The notes under the pieces are model-generated. The model had not been told where the DNA came from. It saw only the letters and a program-made list of their open reading frames with translations, and made no database searches. Positions 16,569-25,491 of a stretch of DNA of 54,060 nt are shown one piece after another. The stretch comes from G020354085 sp964482055 (lineage in GTDB: Bacteria > Pseudomonadota > Gammaproteobacteria > Acidiferrobacterales > Sulfurifustaceae), in assembly GCA_964482055.1 (NCBI GenBank), contig CAYZVX010000008.1, forward strand, positions 1 through 54,060. The letters are read 5' to 3'. Position numbers and translations under genes: made by a program. The first letter of the stretch is position 1; the number at the start of each line of letters is the position of its first letter.

Positions 16569-18815
16569 GTGCTTTCCCAACCAGTTCTGGAATATCATCC
16601 ACTCGTGCCCGATTCGGATACCACCCGCCCGGCAAGTAGCGGCCGGTTCGTGTCTTCACGTTCAGCCCTTGATCGCCTGTTGCCGGCTCTTGCCTGGATC
16701 GGCGAGTTGCGCGATTCACGCGTGCTGCGCGCCGACGTCCTGGCGGGGATCACCGTGGCGCTGGTGCTCGTCCCACAGTCGATGGCCTACGCCCAACTGG
16801 CGGGATTGCCGGCCTATTACGGTCTGTACGCCGCGTTTCTGCCGCCAATGGTCGCGGCCGTGTTTGGCTCCTCCCGCCAGCTCGCCACCGGCCCGGTGGC
16901 GGTCGTTTCGCTGCTCACCGCCGCCGCACTTGAGCCGATCGCCGCCGCCGGCAGCGACGGTTACATCGCCTATGCGATCCTGCTGGCTCTCCTGGTGGGG
17001 CTCTTTCAGCTGGGGCTTGGGCTGCTGCGCCTGGGTGTCCTCGTGAACTTCCTGTCGCACCCGGTCGTAATCGGCTTCACCAATGCAGCGGCCATCATCA
17101 TCGCCACCTCACAGCTCGACAAGATTTTCGGGGTGCGCGTCGAGAAGGCTGCGCATCACTACGAGACCGTTCTCGCCACCATCGAAGCCGCGCTCAGCTA
17201 CACCCATTGGCCAACGCTCGCCATGGCGGTCGGGGCGTTTGCGATCATAATGGGCCTGCGGCGGATCAACCCGCGAATTCCAAACGTGCTGGTCGCCGTC
17301 GCGGTGACCACCGCGGCTGCCTATGCGGTCGGCTTCGAGCACGTCCGAAGCGCCGTGCTTGCCGAAATCGACAGTCCGGCCGTGCGCGAGGTGGTCGAGG
17401 ACCGCGCCAGACTCGAGCGCGAGGTGCCGCAGCTCGACGAGCAGATCGCTGCCGCCAGGGAACGGCTCGACCAGGCGGTGGCCGACTACGGCTGGAACGA
17501 CACGCGAACGCTTTCCGCACAGCATGCCCTCGACTCCTTGAAGCTGCGCCGTGAGCGGCGCGTCAAATCCGCGGCCGCCGATCTGCAGGAGATCAAGCGT
17601 ATCCGCTTCGAGTTTGTTCCTGGCCGCGACGGGCAACCCGGGCGCTATTACCTTCTGGGGCACGCACCGGACGGCAGCGTCAATGACGGTCGCATCTACC
17701 GTATCCGCTCGCTCGAAGCCAACGGCCAGTTCCTGATGAATGGCGGCGGCAACGTCGTCGGCGAGATTCCGCAGGGCCTGCCCGCGCCCAAGCTGCCGAA
17801 GTTCGATTTCGGTGTCGTGCTGCAATTGCTCTCGGCGGCCATCACCATCTCGCTCATCGGTTTCATGGAGGCGATCTCCATCGCCAAGGCCATGGCCGCC
17901 AAGACCCGCCAGCGGCTCGACGCCAACCAGGAGTTGATCGGCCAGGGCATAGCCAATATCGTCGGCAGCCTGTTTCAGAGTTATCCGACCTCCGGCTCGT
18001 TCTCGCGTTCCGCCGTCAACATCAATGCCGGCGCGGTAAGCGGGTTTTCCTCGGTCGTGACCGGCGTGATCGTAGTCGTGACGCTCTTGTGGCTCACGCC
18101 GTTGCTCTATCACCTGCCGCAGGCCACGCTCGCCGCCGTCATCATGATGGCCGTTGTCGGTCTGATCAATTTCAAGGCGATCAAGCATGCCTGGCAGGCG
18201 CACCCGCACGACGGCATCGTCGCGGTTGCGACATTCGTTCTCACGCTCGCCCTCGCGCCACACCTCGACAAGGGCATCCTGGTCGGCGCGGGTCTGGCGC
18301 TGGTGCTGTACCTGTACCGCACCATGCAGCCGCGCGTGGCGGTGCTCGCCCGGCACCCGGACGGCACGCTGCGCGACGCCGAGGTATTCGGCCTCGAGAC
18401 CTGCAAGGAGATCTCGATGATCCGCTTCGACGGCCAGCTGTACTTCGCCAACACCTCGTACTTCGAAGACAAGGTCATGGAGCGCATCGCGCTCGGGGGC
18501 GAGCTCAAATACCTCATCGTCGTGGGTGACGGCATCAACCAGATCGACGCCACCGGTGAGGAGATGCTCGCGCACCTGGCCGAGCGCCTCGACAAGGCCG
18601 GCATCGAGCTTCTGTTCACCGGGCTGAAGAAGCAGGTGCTCGACACGTTCCAGCGCACCGGGCTCTATGCCAAGATTGGCGAGCGCCGCTTCTTCCGCAC
18701 CGAGGACCAGGCGCTCGACTATGTCTGGGCGAAGCTCGGCAACAACCACGAAGTTGACTGCCCGCTCAACATCGTCTGTCCGCTGCCCGCCGCGGGGGGC
18801 TCACGCCTGGCGTGA
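16569..18815 (+). CDS. SulP family anion transporter with a large coiled-coil insert
   Basis: 748 residues from GTG 16569; GTG 16605 is an alternative start. The SulP membrane domain has LVLVPQSMAYAQLAGLPAYYGLY near residue 67 and SGSFSRSAVNINAGA near 480. A STAS domain covers about 610-715. Between the two halves of the membrane domain, about residues 258-410, there is an extra ~150-residue soluble segment. It contains two probable coiled-coil helices (about 274-311 and 320-350) and a beta-rich piece (YYLLGHAPDG, GRIYRIRSLEANG). The SulP at 11434 has no such segment. It lies 10 bases after the TauE-Usp gene and lacks Usp domains. Sulfate, bicarbonate and other anions are all possible substrates. 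Confidence 0.93.
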   Translation: MLSQPVLEYHPLVPDSDTTRPASSGRFVSSRSALDRLLPALAWIGELRDSRVLRADVLAGITVALVLVPQSMAYAQLAGLPAYYGLYAAFLPPMVAAVFGSSRQLATGPVAVVSLLTAAALEPIAAAGSDGYIAYAILLALLVGLFQLGLGLLRLGVLVNFLSHPVVIGFTNAAAIIIATSQLDKIFGVRVEKAAHHYETVLATIEAALSYTHWPTLAMAVGAFAIIMGLRRINPRIPNVLVAVAVTTAAAYAVGFEHVRSAVLAEIDSPAVREVVEDRARLEREVPQLDEQIAAARERLDQAVADYGWNDTRTLSAQHALDSLKLRRERRVKSAAADLQEIKRIRFEFVPGRDGQPGRYYLLGHAPDGSVNDGRIYRIRSLEANGQFLMNGGGNVVGEIPQGLPAPKLPKFDFGVVLQLLSAAITISLIGFMEAISIAKAMAAKTRQRLDANQELIGQGIANIVGSLFQSYPTSGSFSRSAVNINAGAVSGFSSVVTGVIVVVTLLWLTPLLYHLPQATLAAVIMMAVVGLINFKAIKHAWQAHPHDGIVAVATFVLTLALAPHLDKGILVGAGLALVLYLYRTMQPRVAVLARHPDGTLRDAEVFGLETCKEISMIRFDGQLYFANTSYFEDKVMERIALGGELKYLIVVGDGINQIDATGEEMLAHLAERLDKAGIELLFTGLKKQVLDTFQRTGLYAKIGERRFFRTEDQALDYVWAKLGNNHEVDCPLNIVCPLPAAGGSRLA

Positions 18816-18861
18816 GCGGCCCGCGGCGGCTGGCCGGTGCTAGAATCCGCTGCATCCCAAA

Positions 18862-18867
18862 GGGAGG
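18862..18867 (+). promoter_or_regulatory. Ribosome binding site supporting a TTG start for the CNNM gene
   Basis: GGGAGG lies 10 bases before the TTG at 18878. With no in-frame ATG nearby and the family's usual N-terminus beginning right there, it supports initiation at TTG. Confidence 0.65.
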
Positions 18868-18877
18868 ATCCTAGTCC

Positions 18878-20158
18878 TTGGCGGATCTGTCGACAGGCGC
18901 ATTGGTTGGCGCCCTGATCGTACTGGTGCTGCTGTCGGCGTTCTTCTCGGCCGCCGAAATCGCCCTGATGACGCTCAACCGCTACCGCCTGCGGCATCTG
19001 GCGGAAAGCGGTCATCGCGGGGCGCGCCTCGCGGCGCGCCTGCTCGAGCGGCCCGATCGCCTGCTCGGCGTCATCCTGGTCGGCAACAACTTCGCCAATA
19101 TCTCCGCCTCCTCGTTCGCCACGCTGCTCGCGCTCGAGCTCTACGGCGAACAGGCGATCGCCATCGCCACCGGCTTGCTCACCTTCGTGGTGCTGGTGTT
19201 CGGGGAAGTCGCGCCCAAGACCTTCGCTGCGCTCGGCCCTGAGCGCATCGCCTTTCCGGCGGCCTATGTGCTGCGCCCGCTGCTGTACGTCTTGTATCCG
19301 ATCGTCTGGTTGGTCAATACGCTCGGCAACGGGCTGCTGCGCGCACTGGGGGTGTCGGTGCTCAACAAGACGCCGACCGAGGTCACGGCCGAGGAGCTCA
19401 AGGCCATCGTGCGCGAAGCCGACGTGCTCATCCCGGCCTCGCACCAGGAGATGCTGCTTGCGATTCTCGAGCTCGAGAAGATTCGCGTTGACGACGTGAT
19501 GGTCCCGCGCCGCAAGATTGTCGGCATCGATCTGAACGCGGAGTGGGACGAGATCGTGGCGGCGCTTACGGCAAGCCGCTACACGCGCATGCCAGCCTAC
19601 CGCGGCAGTCTCGACAACGTGGTCGGCATGCTGCACATGCGGCGCGTGCTCAATCTGATGCGCGAAGGCCGACTGGACCGCGAAGCGCTGAACTCCGCCA
19701 TGACCGAACCCTATTTCATCCCCTCCGGCACGACACTGACCCAACAGCTGCTCAATTTCCGCGAGGTGCAGCGCCGCCTGGCGCTCGTGGTCGACGAGTA
19801 CGGCGACATCAAGGGACTCGTCACGCTCGACGAGATCTTAGAAGAGATTGTCGGCGATTTCACGACGCGCGCGCTCGGCCGGATGGAGGACGTGCAACCG
19901 CAGCCTGACGGCAGCTTCCTGGTCAAGGGCACCGTGTATCTGCGCGACTTGAACCGCGAGCTCGGCTGGAACATCCCGACCGAGGAGTCGCGCACGCTCA
20001 ATGGCTGGATCGTCGAGTACCTCGAGGACCTGCCGGAACCCGGAACGAGCCTTATGCTGGGAGGCTATGTCATCGAGGTCTTGCGCACGCGCGGTACGGC
20101 TGTGGAAATCGCGCGTATCCGCCCGGCAGCGCCCCCGAGCAGCAAATCGGCGGCCTAG
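18878..20158 (+). CDS. CNNM/CorC-HlyC family membrane protein (YfjD/CorB-like)
   Basis: 426 residues from TTG 18878. A DUF21/CNNM membrane domain occupies about 5-185, with the typical LSAFFSAAEIALMTLNRYRLRHL segment in helix one and GEVAPKTFAA near residue 110. A CBS pair covers about 200-335 (VDDVMVPRRKIVGID, DEYGDIKGLVTLDEILEEIVGDF). A CorC/HlyC transporter-associated domain ends the protein. The family is linked to magnesium (or cobalt) efflux and to tolerance of excess cations. In E. coli the homologue yfjD is next to ypjD; here the anion-transporter island separates them. Confidence 0.94.
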   Translation: MADLSTGALVGALIVLVLLSAFFSAAEIALMTLNRYRLRHLAESGHRGARLAARLLERPDRLLGVILVGNNFANISASSFATLLALELYGEQAIAIATGLLTFVVLVFGEVAPKTFAALGPERIAFPAAYVLRPLLYVLYPIVWLVNTLGNGLLRALGVSVLNKTPTEVTAEELKAIVREADVLIPASHQEMLLAILELEKIRVDDVMVPRRKIVGIDLNAEWDEIVAALTASRYTRMPAYRGSLDNVVGMLHMRRVLNLMREGRLDREALNSAMTEPYFIPSGTTLTQQLLNFREVQRRLALVVDEYGDIKGLVTLDEILEEIVGDFTTRALGRMEDVQPQPDGSFLVKGTVYLRDLNRELGWNIPTEESRTLNGWIVEYLEDLPEPGTSLMLGGYVIEVLRTRGTAVEIARIRPAAPPSSKSAA

Positions 20159-20212
20159 CGCGCCGATCGACACCGTCCGTTTCGCCGGTTTTGTCCATAA
20201 TTGGCGGAATCC

Positions 20213-20241
20213 TTGAATTTTGGGGTTGCAGGCTCTAGCAT
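20213..20241 (+). promoter_or_regulatory. Candidate sigma-70 promoter of the Hyf-like operon
   Basis: TTGAAT (20213-20218) and TAGCAT (20236-20241) are 17 bases apart, each matching consensus at four of six positions. Transcription would start near 20248, leaving a leader of about 110 bases that is very GC-rich. Only the spacing is ideal, so confidence is moderate. Confidence 0.4.
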
Positions 20242-20356
20242 CGCGCCCGCAACAAGAAGTTCCGGCCTCCCCCGCAGGCGGCGGATGTCGGACCAAAACA
20301 CCGCGCGTGCGCATGCCGCGTGCGCCGCGCGCCCTGATCTGCGGGACTGAAACGTT

Positions 20357-22384
20357 TTGTCGCCTCTTGAGCTTGCCTACCTGGCGCTCGCCAGCGCGTT
20401 TGCCTCCGGGCTGATCGCGCTCGGCGCCGACCGCAATCCCGGCCTGCTGCGTTACGGTTCGAGCCTGCTCCTGGCAATCGCGGGGCTCGCGGCGGTCGGC
20501 GCCGGTGCCTGGATAATGGTGCAGCCGGCGGTGTTGGCGGCGCAGTTGCCGTTCGGGCTTCCGTGGCTTACCTGGCACCTGCGCCTTGACGTCCTGAGCG
20601 GTTTCTTCCTCGCCGTCGTCGGCATCCTGGTATTCGCCGTCAGCCTGTACGCGCCCGCCTACCTGCGCGAGTTCGCGCACCGCGACAACCCCCACCCGTT
20701 GTCGGCGCTCGGACTGTTCACCGGCCTGTTCATCCTCGGGATGTACCTCGTGCTGCTGGCGGACGATGCCTTCGCCTTCATGATCGCCTGGGAGCTCATG
20801 TCGGTGTCGAGCTATTTCCTGGTGGCCTACCAGCATCAGCACGCCGCCAACCGGCGCGCGGCGTTTCTCTATCTGCTGATGGCGCACGTCGGCGGACTGG
20901 CAATCCTGCTCGGCTTCGGTGTGCTGTCCGGTTTCGGCGGCGCTTACACCTTCGAGGCCATGCGCGCCGCCGAGCTCACCGAAACCTGGGCATCGATTGC
21001 CTTCGCCCTGGCGTTCCTCGGCTTTGGCATGAAGGCCGGCATGGTACCGGTGCACGCCTGGTTGCCGGAGGCGCATCCGGTCGCGCCCTCCCACATCTCG
21101 GCGCTCATGAGCGGCGTGATGCTCAAGGTGGCGCTCTACGGTCTGATACGTTTCAGCTACGACCTGATCGGCGATGTGCAGTGGCAGTGGGGGCTCACGA
21201 TGCTTGCGATCGGCGCGGTCTCGAGCCTGCTCGGCGTGCTGTACGCGCTGCTGCGCAACGACATCAAACGCCTGCTCGCCTACAGCTCGATCGAGAACGT
21301 CGGCATCATCCTGTCCGCACTCGGGTTGTCCATGATCTTCGTCGGTACCGGTCATCCCACGCTTGGCGTGATCGGTCTGATCGCCGCGCTTTACCACATC
21401 CTTGGCCACGCCCTGTTCAAGGGCCTGTTGTTTCTGGGCGCCGGGGCGATCGCGCACGCCTGCCACGAGTACGACCTCAACAACATGGGCGGCCTCATCA
21501 AGCGCATGCCGCAAACCGCCGTGTTCTTCCTGATCGGCTGCCTCGCCATCGCCGGCCTGCCGCCGCTCAACGGATTCGTGGCGGAGTGGCTCACCTTCCA
21601 GACCGCGCTGCAGGCACCACAGCTCGAGAGCGGGGTCTTGCGCGCACTGATCCCGATCGCTGCCGCCATGCTGGCGCTGGCCGCGGCCATCGCCGCCACG
21701 ACCTTCGTCAAGGTCTACGGTGTGGCCTTCCTCGGCGTGCCGCGCAGCCGCCGCGTCGGGCACGCGCGCGAGGTGGCACTGGGCATGCGCCTCGCCATGG
21801 GGTTGCTGGCCGCGTTGTGCGTCCTGTTCGGCGTCTTTCCCACCGTGGTGATCGGGTGGCTTGCGGGCATCCCGCAGCTGTTGCTCGCCACCGTGCCGCC
21901 GAGCGCCACTGCACACGGCTGGCTGTGGCTCACGCCGATCGCGCCGAAGGTGGCGTCGTATTCCGCGCCGCTCGTGCTGGCGATCGTCGCTGTGAGCGTG
22001 CTCGCCTGTTATGTGCTGTTGCGTCGCTGGGCGCGCCGCGAGCAACATGGCTATCCGTGGGACTGCGGGTTCGGCAGCCTCAATTCCCGCATGCAGTACA
22101 CCAGCACCGCTTTCTCCATGCCGTTTCAACGCATCTTCCGCGGCGTGTGGGACGTCAACGAGCAGGTGAGCGAGCAGCACCCCACGCTTCAACCGCACCT
22201 GACCTCGGCGATTCGCCATACGCTGCAAGTGCAGGATCGCCTGTGGGCATGGTTGTACGAACCGGTCGCGCACTGGGTGCTGGCGGCGGCGCGGCGCATC
22301 GGCCGCATCCAGACCGGCAGCATCCATACCTACCTCGCCTATTCGTTCTTCACCCTGCTGTTTCTCCTATGGGCAGTGACCTAG
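20357..22384 (+). CDS. hyfB: Hydrogenase-4 component B-like, ion-pumping membrane subunit (HyfB type)
   Basis: 675 residues from TTG 20357. This is a multi-helix antiporter-like subunit of the NuoL/M/N family, with about 15-16 membrane helices. It has the conserved FMIAWELMSVSSYFLV segment, the MKAGMVPVHAWLPEAHPVAPS loop, the LLAYSSIENVG segment and HALFKGLLFLGAGAIAH with lysine and histidine in broken helices. These carry protons or sodium across the membrane in the complex I and energy-converting hydrogenase families. A long C-terminal tail (about 550-675) with YPWDCGFGSLNSRMQYT is typical of HyfB. It overlaps the next gene by 16 bases. Confidence 0.93.
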   Translation: MSPLELAYLALASAFASGLIALGADRNPGLLRYGSSLLLAIAGLAAVGAGAWIMVQPAVLAAQLPFGLPWLTWHLRLDVLSGFFLAVVGILVFAVSLYAPAYLREFAHRDNPHPLSALGLFTGLFILGMYLVLLADDAFAFMIAWELMSVSSYFLVAYQHQHAANRRAAFLYLLMAHVGGLAILLGFGVLSGFGGAYTFEAMRAAELTETWASIAFALAFLGFGMKAGMVPVHAWLPEAHPVAPSHISALMSGVMLKVALYGLIRFSYDLIGDVQWQWGLTMLAIGAVSSLLGVLYALLRNDIKRLLAYSSIENVGIILSALGLSMIFVGTGHPTLGVIGLIAALYHILGHALFKGLLFLGAGAIAHACHEYDLNNMGGLIKRMPQTAVFFLIGCLAIAGLPPLNGFVAEWLTFQTALQAPQLESGVLRALIPIAAAMLALAAAIAATTFVKVYGVAFLGVPRSRRVGHAREVALGMRLAMGLLAALCVLFGVFPTVVIGWLAGIPQLLLATVPPSATAHGWLWLTPIAPKVASYSAPLVLAIVAVSVLACYVLLRRWARREQHGYPWDCGFGSLNSRMQYTSTAFSMPFQRIFRGVWDVNEQVSEQHPTLQPHLTSAIRHTLQVQDRLWAWLYEPVAHWVLAAARRIGRIQTGSIHTYLAYSFFTLLFLLWAVT

Positions 22385-23328
22385 CAGACTGGCTCTCGGC
22401 ACTCGGCCAGGCGCTGCTGTTCGTGGCGGCCGCGCCACTACTCGCCGGCTGGCTCAAGCGCGTGCGCTGCCGCCTGCAGAACCGCGCGGCGCCCTCGCTG
22501 TTTCAGCCCTATCGCGATCTCGCCAAGCTGTTTCGCAAGGATCTCGTCGTCGCCGAGCGCGCCTCCTGGTTGTTCCGCGCGACCCCCTACGTCGTCTTCG
22601 GCACGACCCTGCTGATCGTGTCGGTCGTGCCGCTGGTGGCGCTCGACCTGCCGACCGCCGCGATCGCCGATGTCATCGTGCTGGCGGGGTTGCTGGCGCT
22701 GGCGCGCTTTTTTCTGGCGCTCGCCGGCCTCGACATCGGTACCGCCTTCGGCGGCATGGGCTCCTCGCGCGAGATGATGATCGGGGCGCTCGCCGAACCG
22801 GTGCTGCTGATGGCGGTGTTCACGCTCGCCATGTCGGCTGCCACCACCAATCTGTCCGAGGCCATCAACTACACCCTGAACGCCGGGCTCGTGCTGCGCC
22901 CGTCGTTCCTGTTTGCGGCGCTCGGGCTGTGGCTGGTGGCCGTCGCCGAGACCGGCCGGGTACCGGTCGACAACCCGGCCACGCACCTCGAGCTCACCAT
23001 GGTGCACGAGGCGATGATTCTCGAGTACAGCGGGCGCCATCTCGCGCTCATTGAGTGGGCGAGCCAGCTGAAGCTCATGATGTACATGGTGCTGATCGCC
23101 AACATCTTCCTGCCCTGGGGCATCGCCACCGAGCTGAGCAGCAGCGCGCTCGCGATCGGGCTCGCGGCGATCGCCGGCAAGCTCGTGCTGCTCGCCGTGG
23201 CGCTAGCCGCCTGGGAAACGATCCAGGCCAAGATGCGCGTGTTCCGCGTGCCACAGTTCCTGGGGTTTGCCTTCCTGCTGTCACTGCTCGGCATGTTGAC
23301 GCACGTGGTGCTCGAGACCGGGGGCTGA
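22369..23328 (+). CDS. hyfC: Hydrogenase-4 component C-like membrane subunit (HyfC/NuoH type)
   Basis: 319 residues from ATG 22369, inside the end of hyfB. It belongs to the NuoH/HycD/HyfC family that links the hydrophilic arm to the pumping subunits. Visible signatures are SLFQPYRDLAKLFRKD near residue 44, GMGSSREMMIGALAEP near residue 129, and the long VAETGRVPVDNPATHLELTMVHEAMILEYSG-type stretch near residues 190-220, whose acidic residues line the quinone-like cavity or coupling site in relatives. Eight membrane helices are likely. The gene ends 1 base before hyfE. Confidence 0.93.
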   Translation: MGSDLADWLSALGQALLFVAAAPLLAGWLKRVRCRLQNRAAPSLFQPYRDLAKLFRKDLVVAERASWLFRATPYVVFGTTLLIVSVVPLVALDLPTAAIADVIVLAGLLALARFFLALAGLDIGTAFGGMGSSREMMIGALAEPVLLMAVFTLAMSAATTNLSEAINYTLNAGLVLRPSFLFAALGLWLVAVAETGRVPVDNPATHLELTMVHEAMILEYSGRHLALIEWASQLKLMMYMVLIANIFLPWGIATELSSSALAIGLAAIAGKLVLLAVALAAWETIQAKMRVFRVPQFLGFAFLLSLLGMLTHVVLETGG

Positions 23329-23329
23329 C

Positions 23330-24028
23330 GTGGAATTCATCCGACTCGGCCTCTACGACCAGGCGATCCTGATGTCCGCCGCCCTGGTGCTGTTCACGTC
23401 GTTCCTGATGCTCGCCCAGGCGCGGCTGCTGCCGCTCATTCATGTGTTCGCCTGGCAAGGCGCGTTGCTGTCCATCACTACCGCATTGGTGGCGTTCGTC
23501 TCCAAGCACGGACACCTCTATATCTCGGCGGCACTGACCTTCGGGCTCAAGGCGCTGTTGATCCCGTGGATCCTGCATCGCCTCGCCGTGCGCCTCAAGA
23601 TCCAGCGCGACATCGACAGCGTGCGTTACCCCTCACTGGTGCTGCTCGCGGGTGCCGCTCTGGTGATCTTCAGCTACTACGTCTCGCTGCCGATCGTGCA
23701 CCTGTCCACGCTCGTCACGCGCAACACCATCGCCGCCACGATGGCCATGGTGTTGCTCGGCATGCTGCTCATGATCGTGCGCAAGAAGGCGCTGTCGCAG
23801 GTCATAGGCTTCATGGCGATCGAGAACGGGTTGTTCTTCGCTGCGGTGGTGTCGACCTACGGCATGCCGATGGTGGTGGAGCTCGGCATCGCCTTCGACG
23901 TGCTGGTGGCGGCGATCCTGTTCGGCGTGTTCTTCTTCCAGATGCGCGAGTCGATCGACTCGCTCGACGTGGACCGCCTGAACCGGCTGCGCGAGATCGA
24001 CGAGACCGATGGGGAGATCGCACCATGA
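23330..24028 (+). CDS. hyfE: Hydrogenase-4 component E-like membrane subunit (HyfE)
   Basis: 232 residues from GTG 23330. It has about seven membrane helices. The C-terminal half resembles NuoK-like sequence: NTIAATMAMVLLGMLLMIVRKKALSQVIGFMAIENGLFFAA contains the glutamate typical of ion translocation, and FDVLVAAILFGVFFFQMRESIDSLDVDRLNRL closes the protein as in HyfE. The gene is followed by hyfF with a 4-base ATGA overlap. It is part of the same membrane arm as the HyfB- and HyfF-like subunits. Confidence 0.9.
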   Translation: MEFIRLGLYDQAILMSAALVLFTSFLMLAQARLLPLIHVFAWQGALLSITTALVAFVSKHGHLYISAALTFGLKALLIPWILHRLAVRLKIQRDIDSVRYPSLVLLAGAALVIFSYYVSLPIVHLSTLVTRNTIAATMAMVLLGMLLMIVRKKALSQVIGFMAIENGLFFAAVVSTYGMPMVVELGIAFDVLVAAILFGVFFFQMRESIDSLDVDRLNRLREIDETDGEIAP

Positions 24029-25491
24029 TCGCCGTCTGGCTCACGCTGCTGCTGCCGCTCGTGGGTATGCCGTTGCTCGCGCTGATCGGGCATCGGCGCT
24101 TCGCCGGCTGGGTCAACGTCGCCCTCAATGCCGCGACCTTGCTCGCCTCGCTGTGGATGGCGCTGATCGTGCTCGAGGGCGGGCCGCTGCTGTCCGACAG
24201 CCGGCTCCTGTATATCGATGCCTTCAACGTCTATCTCGTCGCCTTGACGGCCTTCGTGGGCTTCACCACCGCGATCTTCTCGCGCCCGTACATGCAGCAC
24301 GAGGTCGACACGCGCCACCTGGGGCGGCGGCGCATGCGCCTGTACCATTCCATGTTCCAGGGCTTCATGTTCGCCATGATGGCGGCGCTGACCACCAACA
24401 ATGTCGGCATCCTGTGGGTGGCGATGGAGGGCGCAACGCTCGCGACCGTGCTGCTGGTGAGCCTGTACCGCACGCCCGAGGCCGTCGAGGCCGCCTGGAA
24501 GTACTTCATCCTGTGCGGTGTGGGCATCGCCCAGGCGCTGTTCGGCACGGTGCTGCTGTACTTCGCGGCCGAGCGCGTCATCCCGAACACTGAGGATGCG
24601 CTGTCCTGGAACGCCCTGTACCAAATCGCCGGGTACCTCGAACCGACGGTGCTGACACTGGCCTTTGTGTTTCTGCTGGTCGGCTACGGCACCAAGGTGG
24701 GGCTCGTGCCGCTGCACAACTGGCTGCCGGATGCGCATTCCGAGGGCCCCACGCCGATGTCGGCCATCCTGTCGGGACTGCTGCTCAACGTGGCGCTCTA
24801 CGCGCTGGTACGTGTCAAGATGCTGGTCGACGGGTCGCTGCGCTCGGATCTTGCCGGCCACCTGATGATGGCCTTCGGCATGCTGTCGTTCGTGGTCGCC
24901 GGCCTGTTCCTGCACCGCCAGCGCGACATCAAGCGCATGTTCAGCTACTCCTCGATCGAGCACATGGGGCTCATGACCTTCGCCTTCGGCATCGGCGGGC
25001 CGCTCGCCACCTTCGGCGCGCTCCTGCACATGACCGTGCATTCGCTCACCAAGAGCGCCATCTTCGTTACCGTCGGCCACGCGGCGCAGGTCGCCGGGAC
25101 GCAGTCGATCGAGAAGATCCGCGGGCTCATCCGCACCCAGCCGGCGGTGGGCTGGGGCCTGCTGATCGGGACGGTGGCGATCGCGGGATTTCCGCCGTTC
25201 GGCGTGTTCACAAGCGAGTTCCTGGTGCTCACCGCCACCATGAAAGCGTGGCCGTGGCTGACGCTGCCATTGCTGGTGGGCTTGGGCATCGCCTTTGCCG
25301 GCCTGTTCCGCCACCTGCATCCGATGGTGTACGGCGAGCCGCCGGCCGGTCAGCAGCGGGTGGAGGCCAACATGCTGCCGGTCATGGTGCACCTGGCGCT
25401 GGTGCTGTGGCTCGGACTCTCCATCCCGGCATTCCTCGCCGACTGGTTCCGCCAGGCGACGCTGCTGATCACGGGGAGCTCGCCGCTGTGA
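24025..25491 (+). CDS. hyfF: Hydrogenase-4 component F-like, ion-pumping membrane subunit (HyfF type)
   Basis: 488 residues from ATG 24025, overlapping hyfE by 4 bases. It is the second antiporter-like NuoL/M/N paralogue in the operon. Hallmarks are the VAMEGATLATVLLVSLYRTPEAVEAAWKYF segment with its conserved glutamate, the TKVGLVPLHNWLPDAHSEGPTPMSA loop with a lysine, the MFSYSSIEHMGLM segment, and TVHSLTKSAIFVTVGH. These match HyfF and the NuoN/NuoM family. About 13-14 membrane helices are expected. Its stop overlaps the hyfG GTG start by 3 bases. Confidence 0.93.
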   Translation: MIAVWLTLLLPLVGMPLLALIGHRRFAGWVNVALNAATLLASLWMALIVLEGGPLLSDSRLLYIDAFNVYLVALTAFVGFTTAIFSRPYMQHEVDTRHLGRRRMRLYHSMFQGFMFAMMAALTTNNVGILWVAMEGATLATVLLVSLYRTPEAVEAAWKYFILCGVGIAQALFGTVLLYFAAERVIPNTEDALSWNALYQIAGYLEPTVLTLAFVFLLVGYGTKVGLVPLHNWLPDAHSEGPTPMSAILSGLLLNVALYALVRVKMLVDGSLRSDLAGHLMMAFGMLSFVVAGLFLHRQRDIKRMFSYSSIEHMGLMTFAFGIGGPLATFGALLHMTVHSLTKSAIFVTVGHAAQVAGTQSIEKIRGLIRTQPAVGWGLLIGTVAIAGFPPFGVFTSEFLVLTATMKAWPWLTLPLLVGLGIAFAGLFRHLHPMVYGEPPAGQQRVEANMLPVMVHLALVLWLGLSIPAFLADWFRQATLLITGSSPL

